Positions 7,989-14,807 are shown, counted from the stretch's first letter. The stretch: 22,885 nucleotides of DNA from DASUAS01 sp036271015 (GCA_036271015.1 DATBBL010000395.1:1-22885), one strand, 5' to 3'. Notes: generated from the letters alone by a model not told the origin. Numbers and translations: made by a program.

Positions 7989-9160
7989 CGTCGGGCCTCC
8001 GGTTCGTGGTCGTTGGTCAGCAGGCGTTGGTACCGCTCGACGAGGCGGCGCGCCGAGGCCAGATCGGCGGGCGCGACATACAGCGCGGCCTGCGCGCGCT
8101 GGTACGCGTCGGTGACATCGTCGTCCTCGTCGAGGCCGAGCCCGTGGGCCTTGGCCCGGTAGGCGTCGAGGAGACCGCGGAGCTGGTCACGCTCGATCAT
8201 CGGCGCGCGACAGGCGGTCGTTGAGGTGGCGGCCGCGTCGGCACGTCGCTGCAGCGTCGTGGACCACTGGTCGAGCTGGGCGACGGCCTCGTCCCAGCGC
8301 CCGGCGTCGGCGAGGCTCACGAGGTGGTCGAGCGCGACGGCGAGGGCGTGGTCGACCGCGGGCGGGTCGGGCACCGAGGGCTCGAGGATCTTGACCGTGG
8401 TCGTGGCGTGGGCGGCCCGGGCGGCTGCGACCTCCTGCTCGACCCGGTCCAGCGCCTCGCGGGCCGCTCGCAGCCGGTGCTGCCACTGGTCGCGCAGCGC
8501 CCGGGCGGCGGCCGCGGCGCGGGTCAGCGCGGCGACCGACTGCTCGGCGTCGCGCACCGCGGCCTCGGTGACCGCGAGCGGATCGGTGACCAGCGCCTCG
8601 GTGAGGGTGTCGAGCTGCTGATCCACCTGCGAGCGTTCGACCCCGCTGACGTCCGTCAGGTCAGCGCGTGCTCGCGCGAGCCGGGGCGCCAGCTCGTCCC
8701 ACGCGGCGCCGATCCGGCTGACCACCTGACGCGCGCGGGCGAAGGCGTCCGCCATGAGGCCGAGCAGCTCGTCGGCGGTGCAACGGCTCGTGGCGCGGCG
8801 CGGTTGCAGGAGGTCGCGGTCCTGCAGCGGGATCTCGTCGCTTCCCAACTCGATCGACGGTTGGGAGAGGAAGTCGGCGAGCGCACGCTCGCGACCGGGC
8901 GCGAGGCGGGTCCGCGGTGAGACGCGCAGCTCGGCTGCCTGGTCGAGGAAGGTGGTGAACCGGGCGAACCAGTCCCAGACGGAGGTGAGCGCGCGGCGCG
9001 CGTCGGCCCACTCGCCGGCGGTGGTGCCCGTCAGCGGCGCGGTCTCGAGCAGCTGCCGGTTGGGGTCGCCGTCGAGCTCCAACAGGTTCGAGCTCACGGT
9101 GTCGGCCGCGCTGCGATAGCGCTCGAGGGCGCGGTCGAGGTCGTCGATCGTCATGGTCAT
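7985..9160 (-). CDS. Helical/coiled-coil protein between GlnH and PknG
   Basis: A 391-residue, almost wholly alpha-helical protein with no signal peptide or membrane span; I recognise no named domain. Residues 1-75 are helical and contain a WxxxxR/FARF aromatic patch. An extended Ala/Arg/Glu-rich helical stretch at about 195-250 looks like a coiled coil. Residues 270-305 (SLADAGRWDEAVAQLDQW) and 350-380 resemble single TPR-like hairpins. The start at ATG 9160 overlaps the GlnH-like stop (ATGA), and its own stop overlaps the kinase start. This position, between the extracytoplasmic receptors and the cytoplasmic kinase, suggests an adaptor that couples membrane sensor to kinase or holds the complex together. 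That is inference from gene order and helical content. The classical mycobacterial glnX-glnH-pknG locus has no such gene. Confidence 0.85.
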   Translation of the reverse strand: MTMTIDDLDRALERYRSAADTVSSNLLELDGDPNRQLLETAPLTGTTAGEWADARRALTSVWDWFARFTTFLDQAAELRVSPRTRLAPGRERALADFLSQPSIELGSDEIPLQDRDLLQPRRATSRCTADELLGLMADAFARARQVVSRIGAAWDELAPRLARARADLTDVSGVERSQVDQQLDTLTEALVTDPLAVTEAAVRDAEQSVAALTRAAAAARALRDQWQHRLRAAREALDRVEQEVAAARAAHATTTVKILEPSVPDPPAVDHALAVALDHLVSLADAGRWDEAVAQLDQWSTTLQRRADAAATSTTACRAPMIERDQLRGLLDAYRAKAHGLGLDEDDDVTDAYQRAQAALYVAPADLASARRLVERYQRLLTNDHEPEARR

Positions 9161-10125
9161 CGCCCGTACACCGGGGCAGGTGGCGGGGGCGGCGGGGGGT
9201 CTACACCCAGCCACTTCCCATACAGGAGCTCGAGCGTGCCGTCGTTCCGCATGCGGTCGAGGACGTCGTTCACGAACCGCACGAGGTCCTCGTGGTGCTT
9301 CGGCATCGCGATCGCATACGGCTCGGCCTCCAGTGGTTGCTCGAGGAGACGCGTGTCGCTCTTCTCCTCCTGGTCCTGGAAGCTGTGGAGGATGGTGTCG
9401 TCGCTCGTGATCGCGTCGACCTGACCGTCCTGGAGCGCCACCAGGCAGTCGGCGCGGGTGTCGACCGGGTAGATCTTCACCGTCGGGACCTTCTGCTGGA
9501 TGTTGGTGATCGACGTGGAACCACGGGTCGCGCAGACCGTCTTGCCCGCCAGGGCGGTCACCGTCTGCACCGGCGACCCGATGGGGACGAGCACGTCCTG
9601 GTGGGCGTCGTAGTAGACGGTCGAGAAGTCGACGTCGTTCCACCGGTCGCACGTCGCGGTGAGGAGGCTGGCCACCATGTCGACCTTGCCCGACTCCACC
9701 GCCTGGATGCGCTCGGCCGTGGTCAGGGTCTTGAACTGCAAGTGCGCGTCGGGGTCGCTGCCGAAGATGGCCAGCGCGATCTGACGCAGGATGTCGACGT
9801 CGAGGCCGTTGATGGTCCCGTCGCGTGGGTCGCGATAACCCCAGTGCAACGTGCCCTGGTCGACGCCCACCACCAGCCTGCCGCGCGTCTGGATGGCCTT
9901 GACCGTCGGCATCGGCAGGGTGGGGTCGGGCGCGAAGCTCGCGCGGGGGTCGCATGGCGTGGGCGCGGTGGTGGTCGCCGGCGACGGCGCCGCGGTCGTG
10001 GTGGTGGGATCGGTCAGCGCGCCGAGGGACCGGGAGACCGCGCCGTTCGACGGCGACGAGCACGCCGCCAGCCCGACGAGGACCACCGTCGCGGCCGCAA
10101 CGGCCGTCCAGCGGCGCGCGCTCAT
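9157..10125 (-). CDS. glnH: GlnH-like amino-acid-binding lipoprotein (copy 1)
   Basis: A 322-residue solute-binding lipoprotein. The signal peptide ends in lipobox LAAC (C22), followed by a Thr/Pro-rich tether (40-57) and a type II periplasmic-binding fold (about 80-305). Amino-acid-binding signatures are present: TCDR (R161, candidate alpha-carboxylate ligand) and SDDT (D243, candidate alpha-amino ligand), as in polar amino-acid receptors. VDFSTVYYDAHQ, VCATRGSTS, ADCLVALQ and a proline-rich tail ending APVYGR closely resemble mycobacterial GlnH, which senses aspartate or related amino acids and signals through GlnX to PknG. No ABC permease or ATPase gene is nearby, consistent with sensing rather than transport. 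Extra cysteines C58, C159, C198 and C227 could form disulphides outside the cell. ATG 10125 overlaps the previous stop (ATGA) and has GGAAGGTGG upstream. Confidence 0.92.
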   Translation of the reverse strand: MSARRWTAVAAATVVLVGLAACSSPSNGAVSRSLGALTDPTTTTAAPSPATTTAPTPCDPRASFAPDPTLPMPTVKAIQTRGRLVVGVDQGTLHWGYRDPRDGTINGLDVDILRQIALAIFGSDPDAHLQFKTLTTAERIQAVESGKVDMVASLLTATCDRWNDVDFSTVYYDAHQDVLVPIGSPVQTVTALAGKTVCATRGSTSITNIQQKVPTVKIYPVDTRADCLVALQDGQVDAITSDDTILHSFQDQEEKSDTRLLEQPLEAEPYAIAMPKHHEDLVRFVNDVLDRMRNDGTLELLYGKWLGVDPPPPPPPAPVYGR

Positions 10126-11138
10126 GACGCCACCTTCCAGGTCTCGGGTCGCGTGGTGATGGGCACCGGTACGGTGGGCAGCGATTCGCCGGCACCGCGG
10201 TAGAGCTTCCTCAGCCACTGGTCGTAGAGGCCCGCCAGGGTGCCGTCGTCACGCAACCGGTCCAGGACCCCGTTGACGTATCGCACCAGCGTGACGTTGT
10301 TCGGACCCGCGGCGATGCCGTAGTGCTGCGCGTCTCCCTGTCGCACGATGCGCAGGCCGGGGTCCTGGGCGACCATGCCGACCAGGAACGTGTCGTGGCC
10401 GAAGTAGGCGTCCACCTCGCCCTCCTGCAGTGCGACCAGGCAGTCGGTGCGGGCGTCGACCAACCGCGGCACCGGCGGCGGTTGCAGCCTCAGTCCGGCA
10501 AGGGTGCCGATCGAGGTCGAGCCCTTCGTCATGCAGACCCGCCGTCCGGCGAGGTCGGACGCGGTCCGCACGGGCGCGTCCTTGCGCACGAGGAACTCGT
10601 GCCGAGCGGTGAAGTACTCGCTGCTGAACGCGACCTTGCTCCAGCGCTCGCAGGTCATCGAGATGGCGCTGATGGCGAGGTCGGCTTGGCCGTCCGCCGG
10701 GTACTCGATCTTCTGCTTGGTCGTGACTGTAAGGAGCTGCAGCTTGGCGTCGGAGCCGTCACCGAAGATCGAGCCCGCGATCGCGCGCGCGAGGTCGATC
10801 TCCAGGCCCACGAGCTGCCCCTTCGAGTCGCGCGAGGCGAGGCCCTCGGTGTTCTCGTCGACCGCCACGCGGAGCTTCCCGCGCTGGATGATGGGGCCCA
10901 TCGCCGGATCCGCGGCGAGCGCCTGGGTGCCGGGCAGCGGTGCGAAGGGTGGATAGCTCGCCAGAGGGTCACCACACGCGGGCGCGGACGACGGTGCCGT
11001 GGTCGTGGTGGTGCTCGAGGCCGGGGTGTCGAGGGCGCTGAACGCGCGGCCGAGCGGCTCGGACGAGCCGGTACCGCACGCCGCGATTCCGATCGCCGAC
11101 CCGAGCACCGCGATGCCCGCGGCGAGGGCCCGCGCCAT
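10122..11138 (-). CDS. GlnH-like amino-acid-binding lipoprotein (copy 2)
   Basis: A 338-residue paralogue of the next gene. Signal peptide with lipobox IAAC (C21), Thr-rich tether (STTTTTAPS, 42-50), then a periplasmic-binding domain at about 85-312. It shares TCER (R165), VCMTKGSTS, TDCLVALQ and VRYVNGVLDRLRDDGT with copy 1, including the same cysteine positions. It differs in the candidate pocket: GHDT (D249) in place of SDDT, FSSEYFTARHEF in place of FSTVYYDAHQDV, and no GlnH-type polyproline tail. It may therefore bind a different ligand. Two starts are possible: ATG 11138 (TGATG overlap with the sensor stop) or GTG 11141 (GTGA overlap); GGAG lies upstream of both. It lies directly after the GlnX-like gene, where mycobacteria have their single glnH. 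Confidence 0.9.
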   Translation of the reverse strand: MARALAAGIAVLGSAIGIAACGTGSSEPLGRAFSALDTPASSTTTTTAPSSAPACGDPLASYPPFAPLPGTQALAADPAMGPIIQRGKLRVAVDENTEGLASRDSKGQLVGLEIDLARAIAGSIFGDGSDAKLQLLTVTTKQKIEYPADGQADLAISAISMTCERWSKVAFSSEYFTARHEFLVRKDAPVRTASDLAGRRVCMTKGSTSIGTLAGLRLQPPPVPRLVDARTDCLVALQEGEVDAYFGHDTFLVGMVAQDPGLRIVRQGDAQHYGIAAGPNNVTLVRYVNGVLDRLRDDGTLAGLYDQWLRKLYRGAGESLPTVPVPITTRPETWKVAS

Positions 11139-12517
11139 CACCGGTACTCCCCGATGCGCCGCTCGAGCCCGAGCAGCACCAGCAGGCCGGCGAGCACGGC
11201 GAACAGGGGGATGGCGACCTCGAGCACGCCGTAGCCGGTACGCGCGTCCTGCGCCGCGGACGCCAGCCGCACCTGCGAGCGGGCGATGTCGTGCTGCAGC
11301 GCGTCCTGGAGCTTGCCGACGGCGGCGAGCTCCTGTCCGGGACGGGCCGGGCGGAGGGCCGCCACCTGCTGCGGGTCGCTCGTCCCGATCGAGAGTGCGA
11401 CGGCCAGGTTGTAGTCACCGCGGTCGTCCTTGTCCCGGACGTGCGAGTGGAGCGTGCGCAGGGCGGTGAACTGCGGTGCGAGCGCCCGGATGCGAGAACC
11501 GTCGCCGGTGCGGTCGGCGATCGTCGCCGCGTACCCGAGCAGGCCGGCCTTCCCGTCCCTGCCTCCGAGCTCGCCCATGAGACGATCGAACTCGGCGACG
11601 TAGACGTCGCCCGTGCCGCGCTCGATCAACGCGAGGTTCTCGTCGTTCTGCGCGCGCAGCGTCAGGATGCGCGCCGACGAGAGCACCTCGACCGAGTCGG
11701 AGCCGCGTTCCTGGGCCCGGTTCAGCGCGTCGTGGGCACCCGCGAACCGGATCAGCGTCCAACCGAGCAGCCCGACGACGAGCACCGTGGCCGCGACCAA
11801 CCCGAGGTTGAGCAGCCGGTTCGACCGCCGCCGCACGAAGATCTGCACCACGACCAGCAGTGCGAGCATGCCGACCCCGGCGACGAGCACGAGCACGAGC
11901 GTGAGCGTCGACGTACCGGCTTCGTAGTTGTCGCGCAGCTGGCGGGCCGCGTCGCGGTAGAGGTCGGTGGCGGCGGGAAGGATCTCGTTGTGCATCGTCG
12001 CCGAGGCCTTGCGCAGGTACGCGGCACCGACCGGGAAGCCCTGCGCGTTGTTCGCACGCGCCGACTCGACCAGCCCGGTGTACTCGGGCAGACGCTCCGA
12101 GATGGTCCGCACCGCACGGTGGGCGACCGCCGACGATTGCGCCGAACGCGAGAAGTCGGCCAGTTGACGTCCGGCGGCCGCCACGTCGGCGAGGTACCGC
12201 CGGCGCAACTGACGTGGCTCCTGCCCCGCCCGGAGGAAGATGGTCGACGCGGTGGCGTCGGCGTCGGCGAGGTTGCCGTAAAGGTTCTCGGCGGTGATGA
12301 GCTCGGGCGCCGACGTGGTCGCCACCGCGCCGGCGGCCCGGCTGCGAGCTTCGGTCGCGGCCGTGGTGACCGCCGCGAACACGAGGAGACCGATGACGAG
12401 GAGCGCGGAGGCGCTCCGCAGGCGGCCGGGCGTGGTGGTCAGCCAGCGTCGCCACGGCATTCCCTGCACGCGCAGCCCGCGCGTGCCAGGGGTCGCCCCC
12501 GTCGGCGCCACCGTCAC
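11138..12517 (-). CDS. glnX: GlnX-like four-helix membrane sensor
   Basis: A 459-residue membrane protein, first gene of the operon. Four hydrophobic segments are visible at about 37-54, 205-228, 238-256 and 431-451. The short basic loop VRRRSNR (228-234) and the basic ends imply both termini and the middle loop are inside. Two large extracytoplasmic helical segments (about 55-204 and 257-430) look like duplicated sensory helical bundles. There is no HAMP, kinase or methyl-accepting domain, so the signal must pass to a partner. Size, topology and position before glnH genes and pknG match mycobacterial GlnX, which couples GlnH to PknG. Start GTG 12517 is chosen for the upstream AGAGAGGGG; ATG 12460 is a less likely internal start. 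Identification as GlnX rests on topology and context more than on motifs. Confidence 0.85.
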   Translation of the reverse strand: MTVAPTGATPGTRGLRVQGMPWRRWLTTTPGRLRSASALLVIGLLVFAAVTTAATEARSRAAGAVATTSAPELITAENLYGNLADADATASTIFLRAGQEPRQLRRRYLADVAAAGRQLADFSRSAQSSAVAHRAVRTISERLPEYTGLVESARANNAQGFPVGAAYLRKASATMHNEILPAATDLYRDAARQLRDNYEAGTSTLTLVLVLVAGVGMLALLVVVQIFVRRRSNRLLNLGLVAATVLVVGLLGWTLIRFAGAHDALNRAQERGSDSVEVLSSARILTLRAQNDENLALIERGTGDVYVAEFDRLMGELGGRDGKAGLLGYAATIADRTGDGSRIRALAPQFTALRTLHSHVRDKDDRGDYNLAVALSIGTSDPQQVAALRPARPGQELAAVGKLQDALQHDIARSQVRLASAAQDARTGYGVLEVAIPLFAVLAGLLVLLGLERRIGEYR

Positions 12518-12574
12518 GTTGCCCCTCTCTGCACTCGCGGGTGCGCCGGCGTAGCCGACGGCCCCACTCCCCGC

Positions 12575-12603
12575 ATTGTGCTGATGATCATGGCTCTCGA
12601 ACG
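12575..12603 (-). promoter_or_regulatory. Candidate promoter of the GlnX-PknG operon
   Basis: On the minus strand CACAAT (12580-12575) is a 4/6 match to a -10 box and would give a leader of roughly 50 bases before GTG 12517. The expected -35 region, about 12598-12603, matches the consensus poorly, so this may need an activator. No better candidate was found in the divergent gap. Judged by eye only. Confidence 0.22.
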
Positions 12604-12604
12604 C

Positions 12605-12620
12605 GGTGATCTCCATCACC
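12605..12620. promoter_or_regulatory. Inverted repeat in the divergent promoter gap, possible operator
   Basis: GGTGAT-CTCC-ATCACC is a perfect 6-bp inverted repeat with a 4-base spacer. It lies in the 265-bp gap between the GlnX-like gene and the divergent FHA-HTH regulator, just upstream of the candidate -35 region of the operon. A second, weaker inverted repeat (GGGAG/CTCCC) lies at 12691-12707. Binding by the regulator is a guess from position; short repeats of this kind arise by chance. Confidence 0.25.
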
Positions 12621-12698
12621 CCGGCACGCTCGCAGCCCCGCGCCGCGTGCACCATCCCCGGGCCGGGGGTCTCGCGACGCGCCGAGGATAGGGAGAAA

Positions 12699-12726
12699 TT
12701 GCCTCCCGGCGAGGTCACGCCATCAT
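12699..12726 (+). promoter_or_regulatory. Candidate promoter of the FHA-HTH regulator
   Basis: TTGCCT (12699-12704), a 16-base spacer and CATCAT (12721-12726) match -35 and -10 consensus at 4/6 each. The implied start site would leave a leader of about 50 bases before ATG 12783. Weak, by eye. Confidence 0.22.
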
Positions 12727-12782
12727 TCCCGTGGCTTGAATGGCAGGATGGCATCCCGGCCGTCGAGGGGAGGGGCCAGACC

Positions 12783-13379
12783 ATGGCGGTGCTCGACTAC
12801 GTAGGTCCGAAGGGTCGGGCCGTCCACACGCTGGAGGGCGACCGCCAGACCGTCGGCCGCAAGCAGGGCAACGACCTGGTCCTCGAGTGGGACGGTGCCG
12901 TCTCGCGGTACCACGCCGAGCTGGAGTTCGTCGCCGGGTGCTGGTTCGTGACCGACCTCGACAGCGCCAACGGAACCTGGGTCAACGGGAAGCGCCTCGA
13001 CGCGAAGAAGGCGCTGCGCGTCGGCGACGAGCTGCGCATCGGCGACACCAGCCTCTGGGTCGTGGGCGACGTGAGCGACTCCATGTCGACGACGTCGCCC
13101 GCGCACAAGGCACCGACGTTGACGGTCAAGCAACGTGAGGTGCTCCGCGAGCTCTGCCGTCCGCAGGCCAAGGACAACCGCGCCCCCTGCAGCACGACGA
13201 AGGAGATCGCCAGCCGGATGTTCGTCGGCGAGGCCGCGGTGAAGGCCCACTTGAGCTCGCTCTACGGCAAGTTCGACATCCCCGAGGAGGGGCAGCAGCG
13301 GCGCGCGTTGCTCGCCCAACGGGCGTGGGAGACGGGCACCGTCCGGCGAAGCGACTTCGAGGACGACGACACCGCGTAG
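12783..13379 (+). CDS. FHA-HTH (LuxR/GerE-like) transcriptional regulator
   Basis: A 198-residue cytoplasmic protein. Residues 15-95 form an FHA domain with phosphothreonine-binding residues G25-R26, S41-R42-x-H44 and N63-G64-T65 intact. Residues about 112-170 form a helix-turn-helix resembling the GerE/LuxR fold: LTVKQREVLREL, then TTKEIASRMFVGEAAVKAHLSSL. The last 30 residues are acidic. It should bind DNA in response to binding a phosphorylated partner. It is divergent from the GlnX-PknG operon and separated only by their shared promoter gap, so regulation of that operon by a PknG phospho-target is a reasonable hypothesis. ATG 12783 is chosen for the GGGGAGGGG 7 bases upstream; an upstream in-frame ATG at 12606 would add a low-complexity extension with no ribosome binding site and is unlikely. 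Confidence 0.88.
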   Translation: MAVLDYVGPKGRAVHTLEGDRQTVGRKQGNDLVLEWDGAVSRYHAELEFVAGCWFVTDLDSANGTWVNGKRLDAKKALRVGDELRIGDTSLWVVGDVSDSMSTTSPAHKAPTLTVKQREVLRELCRPQAKDNRAPCSTTKEIASRMFVGEAAVKAHLSSLYGKFDIPEEGQQRRALLAQRAWETGTVRRSDFEDDDTA

Positions 13380-13401
13380 CTGTCCTGCAGGTCACGTCGG
13401 T

Positions 13402-13421
13402 GTGGCCCGCCGGCTGGCCAC
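13402..13421. repeat. Inverted repeat after the FHA-HTH gene
   Basis: GTGGCC and GGCCAC form a perfect 6-bp inverted repeat with an 8-base loop, 22 bases after the regulator's stop. No T-run follows, so it is at best a weak terminator. The rest of the 94-base gap to the next gene shows no clear promoter. Confidence 0.3.
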
Positions 13422-13473
13422 GAGCCGCTGCGGCGGCATTCCGGCGCGCACACCGAGGTGTCACCGTCGTCGT

Positions 13474-13674
13474 ATGACCGACGACCAGCGCCCGCGTACC
13501 CCGTGGGGGATGTGGTTGCTCGTGGGGATCGGCGCGCTGTTGGGCGCGCGGTTCCTCCTCGCGGCCGCATCACGAGTGCTCGATCTCGCGTCCACGGTCG
13601 TCGGACTCGCAGGCGTCGCCGTCGTGATGTGGCGGCTCAACGGCGCTGGCCGTCGTGGCCAGCGCCGACCGTGA
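13474..13674 (+). CDS. Small two-helix membrane protein upstream of pspA
   Basis: A 66-residue protein with a short charged N-terminus, two hydrophobic segments (about 12-32 and 36-53) and a basic tail (RRGQRRP). I recognise no family. The start codon lacks a close ribosome binding site; the only GAGGTG is about 13 bases away. Support for the gene comes from its membrane pattern, the clean start MTDDQRPRTPWG and tight spacing, with 16 bases between its stop and the PspA start. PspA-type proteins act at the membrane and often sit beside small membrane proteins, so it may be a membrane anchor or sensor for PspA. Its last codons encode one arm of a strong RNA hairpin. Confidence 0.68.
   Translation: MTDDQRPRTPWGMWLLVGIGALLGARFLLAAASRVLDLASTVVGLAGVAVVMWRLNGAGRRGQRRP
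13641..13667 (+). other. Perfect 11-bp hairpin before pspA
   Basis: CGGCGCTGGCC (13641-13651), loop GTCGT, and GGCCAGCGCCG (13657-13667) are exact reverse complements. The structure lies inside the final codons of the small membrane protein and ends 10 bases before the AGG of the pspA ribosome binding site. There is no T-run, so it is not a standard terminator. It could tune pspA translation or protect the processed mRNA end. Confidence 0.7.
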
Positions 13675-13690
13675 ACCGGAGGGTCCAACC

Positions 13691-14473
13691 ATGTGGCAGT
13701 CGTTGAAGCGCTGGTGGAAGTACCTGGCCGTGAAGCTCCGCGTCGTCCACGAGGAGCGCGCCGACCCCAAGGTGCAGCTCGAACAGGCGATCCTCGAGGC
13801 GCGCGCCGAGCACCGCAAGCTGTCCGACGCGGCCGCGCTGGTGGTCGCGCAGCAGAAGCAGGCGCAGGACCGGCTCGACGCCAAGGTGGTGGAATGCGAC
13901 AAGGCGAAGGCATCCGCCGGCCAGGCGCTGCTCATGATCGACCGCGAGGCACGCCTCGGCCACACCGACAAGGTGGCCACGTTCACCACCGCGGCCGAGG
14001 GCCTGGCCAACCGCGTGCTCGGGTTCGAGCGCGAGCTCCGCGAGCTCGATCAGGCACTGCTCCAGGCGACCCGCGCCGCGGGGCAGGCCAAGGCCGCGGT
14101 CGTGCAGAACGCGACCGCGCTGCAGTCGAAGCTCGACGAGCAGGAGCGCCTGCTCTCGGTGCTCGACCGGGCCAAGATGCAGGAAGCGCTCAACGACGCA
14201 CGCGGGCAGCTCGACGACGTGCTCGGCGACGACGTCCCCACCTTCGCCGAAGTGGAGCGCAAGATCCTCAACCGCCAGGCCGTGGCGGAGGCGAAGGGCG
14301 AGCTCTCCGCGCTCCAGGCGAGCGCGCAGGTCGACCCCGGCCTGCTCGAGATCGAGGCGGCGCAACGGAGCGCCGAGGCCCAGGCCCTCCTCGTGCAGAT
14401 GCGCGAGCGGCTCGGGCTGCCGGCGCCGGTGGAAGACCCGGCGCCGGCCTCGCCCCGCATGATCGAACGGTGA
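13691..14473 (+). CDS. pspA: PspA/IM30 family membrane-stress protein
   Basis: A 260-residue, almost entirely helical protein of the PspA/IM30/Vipp1 family, close to the family's usual length. An amphipathic N-terminal helix (MWQSLKRWWKYLAVKLR) would touch the membrane. A long Ala/Glu/Gln/Arg coiled coil follows at about 25-175, with helices continuing to about 240, and then a Pro-rich tail (243-256) that E. coli PspA lacks. These proteins assemble on the inner face of a damaged cytoplasmic membrane and help maintain its integrity. GGAGG lies 8 bases upstream of ATG 13691. No PspF, PspB or PspC is present, as is normal in actinobacteria. It is probably co-transcribed with the small membrane protein before it and the small basic protein after it. 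Confidence 0.9.
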   Translation: MWQSLKRWWKYLAVKLRVVHEERADPKVQLEQAILEARAEHRKLSDAAALVVAQQKQAQDRLDAKVVECDKAKASAGQALLMIDREARLGHTDKVATFTTAAEGLANRVLGFERELRELDQALLQATRAAGQAKAAVVQNATALQSKLDEQERLLSVLDRAKMQEALNDARGQLDDVLGDDVPTFAEVERKILNRQAVAEAKGELSALQASAQVDPGLLEIEAAQRSAEAQALLVQMRERLGLPAPVEDPAPASPRMIER

Positions 14474-14496
14474 AGAGCTCAGCAGGAGGTTGCACC

Positions 14497-14709
14497 GTGC
14501 AGACGATCGACAGCACCTACCCCACCATCAGGACCGTGCCCTCCCGGCCGTCCACTCCGAGGGCGGCCGCCGGCGCGACGCCGTGCACGCGCCGTCCGTC
14601 GCGGGTGCCGCCCCGCCGGTCGGCGCGCGTGTTCACGGCGGGACAACTCGCCAGCGAGGAGTACGCCCGCGCCGTGATCGAGGCCCGCGCCTCCGGCACC
14701 TGGTTGTGA
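14497..14709 (+). CDS. Small basic protein of unknown function after pspA
   Basis: A 70-residue reading frame starting at GTG 14497 with an excellent AGGAGG 7 bases upstream and 23 bases after the pspA stop. The first half is Arg/Pro/Thr/Ser-rich and probably disordered; residues about 45-66 (RVFTAGQLASEEYARAVIEA) could form a short amphipathic helix, with the chain ending GTWL. I recognise no family. The strong ribosome binding site and operon-like spacing support a real gene, but the composition could also arise from non-coding GC-rich DNA. Confidence 0.6.
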   Translation: MQTIDSTYPTIRTVPSRPSTPRAAAGATPCTRRPSRVPPRRSARVFTAGQLASEEYARAVIEARASGTWL

Positions 14710-14753
14710 ACGCCACGCGGCACCCGGTGCTCTCGTGACGCTCGGCGGGTGCG

Positions 14754-14759
14754 TACACT
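14754..14759 (+). promoter_or_regulatory. Possible -10 box of the secreted phosphoesterase gene
   Basis: TACACT is a 4/6 -10 match, 48 bases upstream of ATG 14808, in a 98-base gap after the small basic gene. I do not see a good -35 box at the right distance. The gap holds nothing else that I can support. Confidence 0.25.
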
Positions 14760-14807
14760 CCGGGGGCCTTCAGGGCAGCCGGTGAACACGTGACGGGAGT
14801 CCGTTCG

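Noticed and set aside
5907..8162. Long plus-strand frame opposite the kinase gene
   Set aside because: Antisense shadow caused by high GC; the minus-strand product has clear kinase, rubredoxin and TPR motifs, while this one has none.
10990..11010. Thr-codon-rich stretches in the lipoprotein genes as DNA repeats
   Set aside because: They encode the Thr/Pro tether after the lipobox, a common feature of surface lipoproteins, and are not repeated elsewhere as DNA.
9157..11138. The two GlnH-like genes as parts of an amino-acid ABC importer
   Set aside because: No permease or ABC ATPase is present in the window; the neighbouring membrane protein has sensor topology with two large external regions.
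12518..12784. Extension of the GlnX-like frame across the divergent gap
   Set aside because: It would overlap the regulator's ribosome binding site and start, adds a featureless segment, and AGAGAGGGG supports GTG 12517.
13641..13667. Hairpin before pspA as an intrinsic terminator
   Set aside because: No T-run follows, and it lies within codons of one gene and next to the ribosome binding site of the next.
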